Below, in pieces: positions 23,049-35,500 of a stretch of DNA of 64,000 bases. Below the pieces are notes generated by a model. The model made no database searches. It had not been told where the DNA came from and was given only the letters and a program-made list of their open reading frames with translations. Made by a program: the position numbers and the translations under genes. The stretch lies in the NCBI GenBank assembly GCA_006384855.1, contig VCJN01001447.1, positions 21,491 through 85,490 of the forward strand, written 5' to 3'. This DNA is from Tetraselmis striata (Eukaryota > Chlorophyta > Chlorodendrophyceae > Chlorodendrales > Chlorodendraceae). Every line of letters begins with the position of its first letter. Position 1 is the first letter of the stretch.

Positions 23049-24804
23049 TCACGCCCGCTTTGTGACCACCAGTATCCCCATCAGCCCAAAGGAGATCTCA
23101 TAGTGCTTGGCGGCCGCAAAGCCTGCCGCCAGCGCCAGCTCCTCCTGCTTCCGGCCTGCGTCCCCGCATGGCCACAGACCGCCTGAGTACACGGGCGGGG
23201 CAGTGGGTGAGCACCAGGGCTTTGGGGTGGCGCGGGTGGGTTGTTGATCTCACCAGAAGGGAAGTTTTTGATTGAGGGGCGCAGGTAGGCGTACTCATCC
23301 CGCAGCCCGTAGAAGTCAGCCGCCGGCACGACCACGTTCTCCAACGCCCAGCCCTGTGGGTAGGCAGCCAGCAATGAGCTGCCCATGCATCCCATGCTGG
23401 CCTACACAGCGCCGGCGCCACACCAGGCGGCACTCGCCTGCACGGTGTCCGCAACCGAGTCGTCGTCCGCGTTGTTGAAGTCCAGAATCGCCGCCTTGCC
23501 GCCTGCATGGCAAGGCCAGGGCAGAGCGATGTGAGCAGGGTGAACAGCTGGGAGGCTGGATGGACGGCGAGCGCACGGCCAAGCTATGTGGCCATGCCCG
23601 TGGGCCGCATGTGTGAGGGGCATGGCATGATAGCTCGAATCCAATACTGCCAATGTATTCAGAGGGGGTGGAGGGCGGCACCGGGCCGCAGGACACGCTC
23701 CAGCTCCGACAGCGCAGCGGGGATGTCCGACACGTTGCGCAGTCCATAGCCCATTGTCGCTGCGTCGAAGCAGGCGTCATCGAAGGGCATCGCCATCGCA
23801 TCGCCCTGAACCCAGCTGCGATGGAGCCAAGCCGCACGCGAGGTCGGGAAGGATGGGTCAGGTGAGATGGGAAGAGGCCGCAAGCGCAGGCTGAGCACCC
23901 CCGCCCCCCTCTTGCATGCCACGCCATCCCTGAACTTGGGCACTTCCAGCTGGAGCAATAGGAGATAGTCATTGCGCCAAGGGTTGCATTGTGGGGGTTG
24001 CTCCACCTCATCCGGTTGCACACCCGGGGGGTGGGCGGACGGGCCGCCTGCCGCTGCGCAGCGTCGTCCAGCATATTCTGCGCGAAGTCGAGGCCCACCA
24101 CCTTCCCGGTGGGGCCCGCCGCCTGTGCGAGCAGAAAGGCGATGTCCCCGCTGCCGCAGCAAATGTCCAGGCAGGTGGTGCCAGGGCGCGCGTCCGCCCA
24201 CTTGACGGCCATGCGCTTCCAGATGTGGTGCTGCCCCAGGCTGAGCATGTTGTTGAGCTGGCGGGGCAGAGAGCGGCGCGCGGTGGGGGAGGTGAGCCTG
24301 GCCAGTTGGACATGGCTCCGATACCATCAGGTTGGGGAAAGCTTGGCAGGGGCCTGGCGGCACCTGGTCATAGACTGGAGCGATCTCGTTGAACAGCTTC
24401 TGGCGCGCCTCGCCCTTGGTGGCTTCATCAAAGGCGCCGGAGGGGCCGGGGCTCGAGGCGTTCGCGCGGGCAGCGACCGCCCGGCGACCTGCAGGACGCG
24501 AGGACGGGTTGCAATTCAAGGGCCGGGGGAAGGGGGAAGGGCGGGCACACCCCGCCTATCCTTCTCTTCCGCAAAGCTGCCGCCTGCCCCCCCCCCCCCC
24601 CCCCCCCCCCCCCGCTAGCACCGCCCAGCAAAAGTCAAGCAGAGCCACCACATGGGACATTAATCGCACGCCAGCAAGCTCGCGGGCGGCACCTTGCCGG
24701 GGGAGGTCTCCCGCTGGAATCGGTCGGTGGCTGCCGGCGGCGCGCAGCGGGGCCGGGCTCGTTGCCCCGCGCACAGTCACTGGCGCCGCGGTGAAGCAGG
24801 CCAT
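23049..24804 (-). CDS. menG: MenG, demethylphylloquinone methyltransferase (plastid)
   Basis: Transfers a methyl group from S-adenosylmethionine to the naphthoquinone ring in the last step of phylloquinone (vitamin K1) synthesis in the plastid. Seven exons: 24804-24693, 24488-24364, 24257-24007, 23815-23682, 23502-23438, 23353-23254, 23155-23049. All phases agree and give 297 residues ending in TGA. Residues 1-~55 are Ala/Arg/Ser-rich, like a plastid transit peptide. The family motif LSLGQHHIWKRMAVKW (84-99) favours MenG over mitochondrial COQ5. The SAM-binding motif is LDICCGSGD (109-117). GDAMAMPFDD, MGYGLRNV and ILDFN follow in order. Intron 5 (23437-23354) starts with GC (CAG|GCGAGT), a rare GC-AG intron. 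Intron 1 carries a long homopolymer, C on the plus strand. Confidence 0.92.
24587..24613. repeat. poly-C tract (27 bp) in menG intron 1
   Basis: C on the plus strand, so G on the coding strand of menG. This orientation is opposite to the tracts in the SDHA and cNMP-binding genes. Confidence 0.9.
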
Positions 24805-25551
24805 CACGGCGTGTACGACAGGTGTGTGAGGGGCAAAGGGGGGATATGCAACCGGTGGGGCTGCTACTTGCTTGGCGTATCCACCGCTGTGAGTGCCCCC
24901 CTGCCAGATAAGACGGCGGCGGTTGGGCGATGCTTCTGCTGGTGATGATATATGACGCGATAACAGGCGGCAGTCGATGTACCCGTATGTACATTATATG
25001 ACACATACTGCCCGCACAGTATCGGGACTATCGTGTTCGCCTACGATGTAATTTTAAAACAGTGGGCATTTAAAAATTTATGTCAGTAATAACGATGACG
25101 ACGATGTTTCGGACACGACACGCACTCTGCCCATAAATAAATAGCGAGTAGTCGCTACTGCACCGCCGGGCAAGTATTGCACCGAAAAAAACTGCGCACC
25201 GTACTTGTTGTCGGGCTGGATTTATTGTACGAGTAAATACCGATACTTACTCGTCGACGACACATACTCGTATGCACGGTGGTAGTCCGCGTACCGCACG
25301 CGATCTCGAGCGCTGGGCGGACTACTCGTCGCGTACCATCATCAGCAGACGGTGCGGCGCATGCGCCCGGCCGCACGGCGCGCATGCACAGACGATTGTG
25401 CCCTCTCCATCCAGACACTGCGACGTATTGAGCAGCGGCGAAAAGTCTGGTCGCCTGGTTATCGCTCTGTGAAACCCAGATTAACGACGGTGCCAGGCCA
25501 GCGGCTGCCACTGGCCTGCAAGCGCTGCGCCCCTGTGAAACTCACGCCATC
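24805..25551. other. upstream region of menG, no gene recognised
   Basis: Presumably includes the menG promoter and 5' UTR. No supported ORF was found. Confidence 0.4.
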
Positions 25552-25991
25552 TCAGACGCGGGGTTGAGCCGCTCGGCATCGGGCCTTGGGTTGCGGCGGG
25601 AGCGCTGGGCCAGTGGTGGTCGAGATGGCGGCGGAGGACGGAGGGCCGGCGAGGCCGAGGGTGAAGATAGCAGTGGAGTTGGAGCAGGGTTCGGGGCGTG
25701 AGGGCAACGCAGAGGACTGGCGCGAGGTGCGCCGCTTGCTCCGCCAGTCGGCCGACGGGGCCGCCACCAGCGTGAAGAGCTTGGCAAGCGCCTCGTCTTG
25801 GAAGAGCGACAAGAGCTTCGTGTACTCTCGGCAAGGCACCTCGCGGCGACTACCCACCACCAAGGTGCTGCCCGATCCATTGCATCCTGTACCGGCCTCG
25901 CAGCATAGCAGTCGAGCCTTGCGGTTACATCGCTCTTGTATCTTGTATATTGAGCAGGGGTCTCAGTGCTGGTGTGTGTGCGTGGGGTGGG

Positions 25992-26024
<33 letters not shown>

Positions 26025-26246
26025 TGCTTGTGTCATCACAGCAGGATGGTAGCTCACGACACACGTGACAGATGTGCACACAAAGAGGCACCAATAGCCA
26101 CACTTCCCAGCGCGAGCAGAATCCATAGGCACCATGCGGGAACTTGTGGCGGATAGAATCCAGGCTTTCTTGGCCTCCATGTGCTCGGAGGGGGCTCCGT
26201 CTCCTGTCTGGATGAGCTCGACCGATCGGTAGCTGGATTCTCTCAT
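25552..26246 (-). other. exon-like segments of an unrecognised minus-strand gene
   Basis: The segment 25867-25552 (REYTKLLSLFQDEALAKL in the middle, TGA end) follows a splice-like acceptor. The segment about 26218-26131 (ELIQTGDGAPSEHMEAKK) precedes a GTGCCT donor. A C/G homopolymer lies between them, as in other introns here. The phases could not be reconciled into one model, so only exon-like character is claimed. Confidence 0.25.
25993..26021. repeat. poly-G tract (29 bp)
   Basis: Uninterrupted G homopolymer. Confidence 0.9.
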
Positions 26247-26511
26247 GGGTTCCTTTTGGTTGTCCTGGTTCTCTTGTGGTAGCTGATTCCTTTATGAAGT
26301 GTTGTATATTGAAGTGATTCTTGAGATTATGTGGCATGCAGCACAGGTAATAACCTGTATCCATAGAACGATGCTGAGTCTTCAAACATCGGAAATAGCG
26401 AAGGGACAAACCGCGAGCCGTACAGGGGTGTGTTGAAGGAGTGACAGGGTGAGAGAGGGTCTCGCTAAGGGGCAGGCGTGCGCATCTTGCGACCAGCCGC
26501 TGATCGAATGT

Positions 26512-29500
26512 ATGCTATCGCTCATCGTTGCGCAGGACGAGGTCGCAGAGGGCGTCTCCGCAGTGGTGCAAGCTGCCAGGATACCCCCGCGGAACAGGTC
26601 TCCGGGGCAGGTGAGCCCAGTTATCTGCCTTGTCCTTGGTTCATTTATTCGCCCCCCCCCCCCCCCCCCCCCCTCGCTCCCAGTCGCAAAGATACAACAC
26701 TGCACGAATGTCCCGACTCGATCCTGCATTACAAACAATGCGCGCCTCTTTGGACCCGCTCACCGCTGACCCAATGTAATAATGGTACGGTGCGGGTGAA
26801 GAGCTTTGTTGCTACTTCGCAAAGCACCCCAAAACACGGTGGGGACTAGGCCCACCGGCACTAAACGCCTTCCGCCCCGCTGCGTTGGCCGCGTCTCCCC
26901 CCACCTACCCTGGGCGCAGCTTGAGGCCTTGACCAATTTCCTCCAATACAACCGCAAGCTGAAGAGCCACCGCGAGGACGACATCCGCGAGCTGGCATCC
27001 AAGGTGCAGTGCGCGCGGTACCGCCCGGGCGGCGTGGTCTTTATCCAGGGCGATGCGCCTCAGTGCTGCTACATTGTGCTACGCGGCTCGGTGGACATCT
27101 TCATCAAGCATCCAAGCGAGCTGCGCGGCGACCGCCACGGGGTCGGGGACCACGGCTCGGAGGACGGCCGCCTGGCGGTGTTCCATGAGCCGGAGACCAT
27201 GCGGCTGCCCCAGCGCTCCTTTGTGTCCTATGGCAAGGCCGTGGAGTTTTATGGAGGGTGCGAGCCGAACTACGCCCATTGTCACCAGCCATCATCACAC
27301 TGGTTGATGTAGCGACTACAGGTTTGACATTGCATCCTTATGCAAAGACCGATGTATATACCACGAGCACGCTTTGGCTTGCTAGATATTGCTGCCCTCC
27401 CACTCTACCCCTTTACGCGAAGATATTAAAACTACATTCTCTGGACGTGTCTCAGAGTTTCCGATTCGATGGGGGGAAATAATAGGCAGTTGTAAATTAT
27501 AGTAATATATACAATATTTAGAGTTTTGGATTTTGAGGTTTGAAACCCTGTTATTTGTGATCCGCAAACCCAATTAAATAATACGGTAATCTTCGGGAAT
27601 CCCTTTAGGCTGACTTTCATAGCAACTGAACGTATAAATCGCCGTGCCTGAATGCAGCGATCCACGCACATATGGTTGGTGACTTGACAATTGTTATACC
27701 GCAGGCGAGTCACAACACTGGAGAAGACCAGCTTGTTTGGCGAGCTGGCACTCATCACGGACAGCGGGCGCAGCGCCACCGCCGTCTGCAACCGCGACAC
27801 GCTGCTGCTGCAGGTGGGTGGTTGGGGTGCGGCAAAACATCGACACATCAGCATGACACCGTGGCTGCCGCGCCATCTGCCTGCCTGCCTGCTTGCCCCT
27901 TGGCAACCGACCCGTCCGCCATCGCTGCTTCACAATTCAGATCGATAAGCCGGAGTTCGACAAGCTGCTGCGGCAGGGCCTGGCGCGGCAGATGCTGGCA
28001 GGCGAGGAGTGCCTGGAGCCGTTTGAGTGCTTCCGGGGCGTGTCCAAGGTCCCCCCCCCACCCCCCCCCCCCCGACCGGCTTCTTGCCCCATCATGCGGA
28101 GTCCCACCCGCCTGTCATGCCCATTGCCACCGAGGGTCTCATGCAATATCCGGTACTCGGGGGGATTGATGCAATGCCGGACGTGTCCCCACATGTTGCG
28201 CGGCGTGCAGGTTGACCTCTCAGCGGTGTCCTATTGCTTCGAGGAGGTCACGTTTTAGGTGAGATGCGCAGCGTGCTGGGTGGTATGATGGGACCCCAAT
28301 CCTCGTGATGTTTGGAACGTCGAATAGTGGGGTCTCCAAATTGTCCCCCTGGTCATGGCCTTGAATTTTTTTTGGCTGTCACCATGGCGTTATAACTTTC
28401 ATTTTAAGCCTCAAATTGGGCTTGCATGCAACGAAGAAGAACACTCTTTATAGTCTTGCTATAGTTTTGACTCTCTGGCAGGTAGGGCATCTTATTCTTA
28501 TTCGTATTTGCGGTCAGTGTTGTTATTACTGCATCGGTGCACGTACATTTTGGGAATCGCAAAGTCGAGCAAATTCTGAACCCCCCCCCCCCCCCACACA
28601 CACACACACACACCCCAACCACACACTCACCCATGAGCGCAGCCGCGGCAGAAGCTGCTGGTGCAGGGCAGCATGCGGAAGCGGCAAGACCCACAGCTGC
28701 TGTTCATCGCGGAGGGCACTGTGGTGGAGCTGGTGGACCCGCTGTTCAGCACGAGCGCAGAGGAGGGGGGCGGCACACCGGGCGCGCTACCCTGCACCAC
28801 GAGCAGCAAGCTGCTGCAGGTGTCCATGTTGCACACTGGGAGCGTGCTTGGCGACTCCACGTTTGTGGAGCCCCGAGTTGCCACCACTTTCTCGGCACTC
28901 AGCCACGTCAAAGCGTGAGTCACGAGCTTGCAAGTGCCCAGCGGAAATTCCTTCTCAGCGCGTACGCTTCTTCACTATAAGTTTTACTAAAGCTATACAG
29001 CGTAGCACACTTGGCCTTTTGGAAAATCAGTCGTATTTTTGCTGCATGCTCTTCACTAAATCCTTAGAGAGCCTTCTCTGAAATCTGCGTTGAGGAAAGT
29101 TTATACGCGGGTTTGAGGGTAAATGCCAGGTGGGCTTGTTGGAGGTCTGCCTTGCCTTGCAGGTTAGGTGCACCTTTCGTCGTTAGCAAAATTGAGTTTG
29201 CCGAGAAGTATACCATGGGCTTCGGATCATACATATCTATCGCCATTTGTTAATACTGTATCATAAACATCATATCATAAGGTATAACAAACAGAACAAT
29301 TTAGGCCCCGGTTCATCAGCTTAAAGCGTTAGAAGCTCCGAAACCAGATTCCTGGACTACCTAGTTGGGCACTTCTTAGCAGCAAAAAAATTCACTCGCC
29401 AACAGTCTGTGTCAACAGTTACCTAACACCAGCATTCCACTATCCTCAATTCTGCAGCGGAAAGTGGGAGGCCGTCATCACGCTATGCCATGTACTTGTA

Positions 29501-32500
29501 GCCTGTCTATCCATATATGGGTGCATTTTGGTGACTTGCATGACATACATTTTGTGTGGTTTAGGTACCGTATTTTTAAGAGTGATATGGAGAAGCGGCT
29601 GCCGCCCACCGCGCTGGCCTTCATCACGGAAACCGCGCGCATGAAACTTGCCGCACTGGAGGGGAAGCTGGCGCAGGCGGAGCAGAGCGGCCAGCGGTTC
29701 GGGGGTGCGCAGCCGCGAAGACCAGGCCACAGGATTCCAGGTAAACCCCCCCCCCCCCCCCCCACCTCCCCCGGGGGATACTTATTGATACTTATTCACA
29801 TCTGTAAATACATATAACTACCGGGATAATTACTCGACTTTGTACTGCTTTGTTTTCAAGAGATAGCATCCCAAGATGCAGTAAATGTCGCGGCGGTATT
29901 TCTTTATCTCTTTATGGCCTCATCGGACAAATTGACTCCCAAGCGGCTTTCCGCTTGCCTGCCTGAATATACCGGCATGATATGTACATATACACCCCTC
30001 CACATAAGTCCGGGTTTTGCATTTTCGATCGCAAAGCGCATGCATGGGCGAGGATAACGCCGGCTGCATGTGCATACATGCTAACTACAGTGGGAATAGT
30101 TCGGGCGAACGCCTATTGTGCGCTTTATACCCACCCGCGCGACAACACGACCATTTGTGGGCGCCCTTTCAAAAACGCGAAATCATTGCATGGTGCGTTG
30201 GCGCCAGAAAGTTGTGGGTTGCGCCAACCGTCCAAACCTATGGAAATAGCGGCACTCGTCGCACCAAACCCGGTGGATACGGCCCTTGGCATAAGTTGCA
30301 CACACCGTGCGTGTAGGCCACCGAAAGCATGTCGCTATAGGCACGACGTGACATCCCAACGTCAAGTTGGCCACTGTGGGGAGCAGTTTTGGGGTGAAAA
30401 TGCTGCTGTTTCTGTGGCGAACGCACGTAGGAGAGGCGCTCGATGGCCCCCTTGGCGTAGGGCAATGCTCTACTATGGGGGCGCGTGGTGGAATGCCAGT
30501 TGCACCGTTTCGTGGGCGGGGTGGCGCGGTAGGGGCGTGGATTTTGATTAATATGAAATTCCTTGAAAAATGCTGTGGAAAATGGCATTTTGGCTAGTAG
30601 ATGTGTGTATCGCTAGGAGGTGGCACATGCCAAGTGTTGGTGGTCCGTGGTCATCCACATACATAACGCTCTCGCGCAACTGAGTATGGGGCTTAGACAC
30701 GCACTTGGCGCAAAGCCACGCGCCCGATATGGGTGGGCACATGAGGCAGTGAGGGGCAACTTGGATGATCATCTTTGGGGATTTTTTTCGGAGACCCAAA
30801 AAATCGATTTTGTGATTATGGAAGAGTGTTCCCGACGCAGAATTGAACGAGGAATGGCGTGATATTTTTAAAAAGTTTTTCTGAGCAAACCCTGAAAAGT
30901 TACAGCGTTTTGAAGCCAAGGGGGTGTTGCCGCGCGTGGCCGACACTGATGCCATGCCAGTATCGCAACGCGACATGCACTGGCCGCCGCCCACACGGCT
31001 GCACCCCAACCAAATGCACCCGAGCCCCTCGCCAATGTGTTTCCTCACGCGTTCATGGCCATCCCGCCGTTTGGTTGCCTATGCACGCGCGTCGGCGTGT
31101 GCGTGATACCGACCCCGGTTTTGGTGCAGTTGCAGGCGACGCCCATCCACGCACCAAGTGCAGCGTGATTCCCTAGTCAAAGGTCATTAAGCTTCGGTTT
31201 GAGCCACTCGTCATGCAGGTTTTATAAAGCCCTCTGAGATTCCAGGGTTTCATCTCATATACCCTACGTTCAGGTACCCTAGACTTGTGAAGTCTTGAGA
31301 CTGCCGAAAAGGGACCCCAAACTTATGTGGAGGGGTGTGTTGGCCATATGTCATTCGGCCATATACGGCCGACGCGGCATGTTTGAATCACCCCAATGCT
31401 CCTACTGGCTGCATATGCCCATGACGCATCCACATGCGAGCCACGGGCTCGAAAGGGCTCACTGTCCCAAGACGCCTTACTGCGACCTCGTCGAGCGCGC
31501 TTGGTGCGGCGCACACCCCTCCACATAAGTCCGGGTTTTGCATTTTCGATCGCAAAGCGCATGCATGGGCGAGGATAACGCCGGCTGCATGTGCATACAT
31601 GCTAACTACAGTGGGAATAGTTCGGGCGAACGCCTATTGTGCGCTTTATACCCACCCGCGCGACAACACGACCATTTGTGGGCGCCCTTTCAAAAACGCG
31701 AAATCATTGCATGGTGCGTTGGCGCCAGAAAGTTGTGGGTTGCGCCAACCGTCCAAACCTATGGAAATAGCGGCACTCGTCGCACCAAACCCGGTGGATA
31801 CGGCCCTTGGCATAAGTTGCACACACCGTGCGTGTAGGCCACCGAAAGCATGTCGCTATAGGCACGACGTGACATCCCAACGTCAAGTTGGCCACTGTGG
31901 GGAGCAGTTTTGGGGTGAAAATGCTGCTGTTTCTGTGGCGAACGCACGTAAGAGAGGCGCTCGATGGCCCCCTTGGCGTAGGGCAATGCTCTACTATGGG
32001 GGCGCGTGGTGGAATGCCAGTTGCACCGTTTCGTGGGCGGGGTGGCGCGGTAGGGGCGTGGATTTTGATTAATATGAAATTCCTTGAAAAATGCTGTGGA
32101 AAATGGCATTTTGGCTAGTAGATGTGTGTATCGCTAGGAGGTGGCACATGCCAAGTGTTGGTGGTCCGTGGTCATCCACATACATAACGCTCTCGCGCAA
32201 CTGAGTATGGGGCTTAGACACGCACTTGGCGCAAAGCCACGCGCCCGATATGGGTGGGCACATGAGGCAGTGAGGGGCAACTTGGATGATCATCTTTGGG
32301 GATTTTTTTCGGAGACCCAAAAAATCGATTTTGTGATTATGGAAGAGTGTTCCCGACGCAGAATTGAACGAGGAATGGCGTGATATTTTTAAAAAGTTTT
32401 TCTGAGCAAACCCTGAAAAGTTACAGCGTTTTGAAGCCAAGGGGGTGTTGCCGCGCGTGGCCGACACTGATGCCATGCCAGTATCGCAACGCGACATGCA

Positions 32501-35500
32501 CTGGCCGCCGCCCACACGGCTGCACCCCAACCAAATGCACCCGAGCCCCTCGCCAATGTGTTTCCTCACGCGTTCATGGCCATCCCGCCGTTTGGTTGCC
32601 TATGCACGCGCGTCGGCGTGTGCGTGATACCGACCCCGGTTTTGGTGCAGTTGCAGGCGACGCCCATCCACGCACCAAGTGCAGCGTGATTCCCTAGTCA
32701 AAGGTCATTAAGCTTCGGTTTGAGCCACTCGTCATGCAGGTTTTATAAAGCCCTCTGAGATTCCAGGGTTTCATCTCATATACCCTACGTTCAGGTACCC
32801 TAGACTTGTGAAGTCTTGAGACTGCCGAAAAGGGACCCCAAACTTATGTGGAGGGGTGTGTTGGCCATATGTCATTCGGCCATATACGGCCGACGCGGCA
32901 TGTTTGAATCACCCCAATGCTCCTACTGGCTGCATATGCCCATGACGCATCCACATGCGAGCCACGGGCTCGAAAGGGCTCACTGTCCCAAGACGCCTTA
33001 TTGCGACCTCGTCGAGCGCGCTTGGTGCGGCGCACACCCCTCCACATAAGTCCGGGTTTTGCATTTTCGATCGCAAAGCGCATGCATGGGCGAGGATAAC
33101 GCCGGCTGCATGTGCATACATGCTAACTACAGTGGGAATAGTTCGGGCGAACGCCTATTGTGCGCTTTATACCCACCCGCGCGACAACACGACCATTTGT
33201 GGGCGCCCTTTCAAAAACGCGAAATCATTGCATGGTGCGTTGGCGCCAGAAAGTTGTGGGTTGCGCCAACCGTCCAAACCTATGGAAATAGCGGCACTCG
33301 TCGCACCAAACCCGGTGGATACGGCCCTTGGCATAAGTTGCACACACCGTGCGTGTAGGCCACCGAAAGCATGTCGCTATAGGCACGACGTGACATCCCA
33401 ACGTCAAGTTGGCCACTGTGGGGAGCAGTTTTGGGGTGAAAATGCTGCTGTTTCTGTGGCGAACGCACGTAGGAGAGGCGCTCGATGGCCCCCTTGGCGT
33501 AGGGCAATGCTCTACTATGGGGGCGCGTGGTGGAATGCCAGTTGCACCGTTTCGTGGGCGGGGTGGCGCGGTAGGGGCGTGGATTTTGATTAATATGAAA
33601 TTCCTTGAAAAATGCTGTGGAAAATGGCATTTTGGCTAGTAGATGTGTGTATCGCTAGGAGGTGGCACATGCCAAGTGTTGGTGGTCCGTGGTCATCCAC
33701 ATACATAACGCTCTCGCGCAACTGAGTATGGGGCTTAGACACGCACTTGGCGCAAAGCCACGCGCCCGATATGGGTGGGCACATGAGGCAGTGAGGGGCA
33801 ACTTGGATGATCATCTTTGGGGATTTTTTTCGGAGACCCAAAAAATCGATTTTGTGATTATGGAAGAGTGTTCCCGACGCAGAATTGAACGAGGAATGGC
33901 GTGATATTTTTAAAAAGTTTTTCTGAGCAAACCCTGAAAAGTTACAGCGTTTTGAAGCCAAGGGGGTGTTGCCGCGCGTGGCCGACACTGATGCCATGCC
34001 AGTATCGCAACGCGACATGCACTGGCCGCCGCCCACACGGCTGCACCCCAACCAAATGCACCCGAGCCCCTCGCCAATGTGTTTCCTCACGCGTTCATGG
34101 CCATCCCGCCGTTTGGTTGCCTATGCACGCGCGTCGGCGTGTGCGTGATACCGACCCCGGTTTTGGTGCAGTTGCAGGCGACGCCCATCCACGCACCAAG
34201 TGCAGCGTGATTCCCTAGTCAAAGGTCATTAAGCTTCGGTTTGAGCCACTCGTCATGCAGGTTTTATAAAGCCCTCTGAGATTCCAGGGTTTCATCTCAT
34301 ATACCCTACGTTCAGGTACCCTAGACTTGTGAAGTCTTGAGACTGCCGAAAAGGGACCCCAAACTTATGTGGAGGGGTGTATATTCTGCTCGCGGTAAGG
34401 CGCAAGAATTCATATATGTGCCAACTTCGCACCTATCGGCAGGCCCCACCGGCGGTGTCGTCGACAATGGAGGCTCGCACAAGGCGGGTGTGTCGATGTA
34501 CCAGACAGCCAAAATCATGCACGGCCACGACCTGCGCCGGCTGGGCGACGTCCGGCCGCCGGTTCCGGCTCCGCGCGGGGCCGCCCCACGCCTGTACCAC
34601 TCGGACGCCTCCTTCGTGCCGCCGATCGCGGTGCACCGCGGTCGCGACCTGCGCATCGCGGTCGACACCAACCTGGCGGCGCAGCAGGCGGAGTCGACGT
34701 GGGGCGACGCGTATTACACGCCCGGCGCTTTCAATAGCACCACCAACTATACGCTCGCGCTCGCGGAAGGCTCCGCCAACACGGTGTTGGCTGGGCCCAC
34801 AACGCCCTATACTTTCCGCCCGCCTGCCCGCCTGGCGCTCGCCGGCGCCCCGTCCTCCTCGCTGTCACCACCGATATCGCCCATAGAGTCTCGCAGAACC
34901 ACCCTGCCGCCCCCGCCCCCATGGAGACGCCAAGACGCTCGAACTCTAGGGGAAAACAATGCCGCCGTCGCGGACACCAACGCTGATGCAACAGAGGGCG
35001 CGCCGACGTTCCTGACTCGACCCGACGGCGGCGCCTTCCAGCGTCCAGAAGATGCCGCTCCGACAAACGGCAGCGACAGTGGCACAAGTGGCAGCCAGCA
35101 GCAGACCGTCGCCGACTTGATGCCGTCTCTTTCAACGGGCATATGGGCCGGCGAGGAGCCAGGGCTGGCCGACTCGCTGCAGGCGCCGCAACGCCCGTCG
35201 CCATCAGAGGGTTTCAGCATTGACGACATCTTGGCGGACGTTGCCGCGGCGAGCGTCCCGATCGGCGGCCCCGCCAACATGGCAGGCCTGCTGGCGGGGG
35301 ACGGCTTCACGCACATGTCGGCGCGCTTGTGGCGCGGCCCAGGCGTCAGCGTGCAGTCTCTGGCCAGCGTCGAGCCTCGCGAGCCTGGGGTTCTGCCGCC
35401 GCTGCCGCGCCGGCCAAATGCTCGGAGCATGCCGCTGAGCCGAAGCACCGGCAGCCTGCGACTCGGCGAGCTGGGCGGCGCAGCATCGGCCACACCGACG

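Larger units (their letters stand above)
29993..34379. mobile_element. composite TIR transposon array 2 (three units, two spacers)
   Basis: Units 29993-31337, 31514-32858 and 33035-34379 (each 1345 bp) are separated by 176-bp spacers. The TIR is the same 17 bp as in array 1. The outer flanks are TA (29991-29992 and 34380-34381; TATA is also compatible). Units within this array are almost identical, but differ from array 1 units at roughly one base in twenty. The array lies in the last intron of the cNMP-binding gene. Removing it leaves an intron of about 313 bp, ordinary for this gene. No intact transposase was seen. Confidence 0.88.

Noticed and set aside
28256..28258. Reassignment of TAG to glutamine, as in some ulvophyte algae
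   Set aside because: The P450 and ankyrin-type genes end at TAG in normal positions, so TAG acts as stop here.
34337..34442. Start of the large ORF inside the transposon end as the N-terminus of a separate gene
   Set aside because: The frame there begins with TTG in the TIR. A CAG acceptor at 34440-34442 in the right phase joins it to exon 7 of the cNMP-binding gene.
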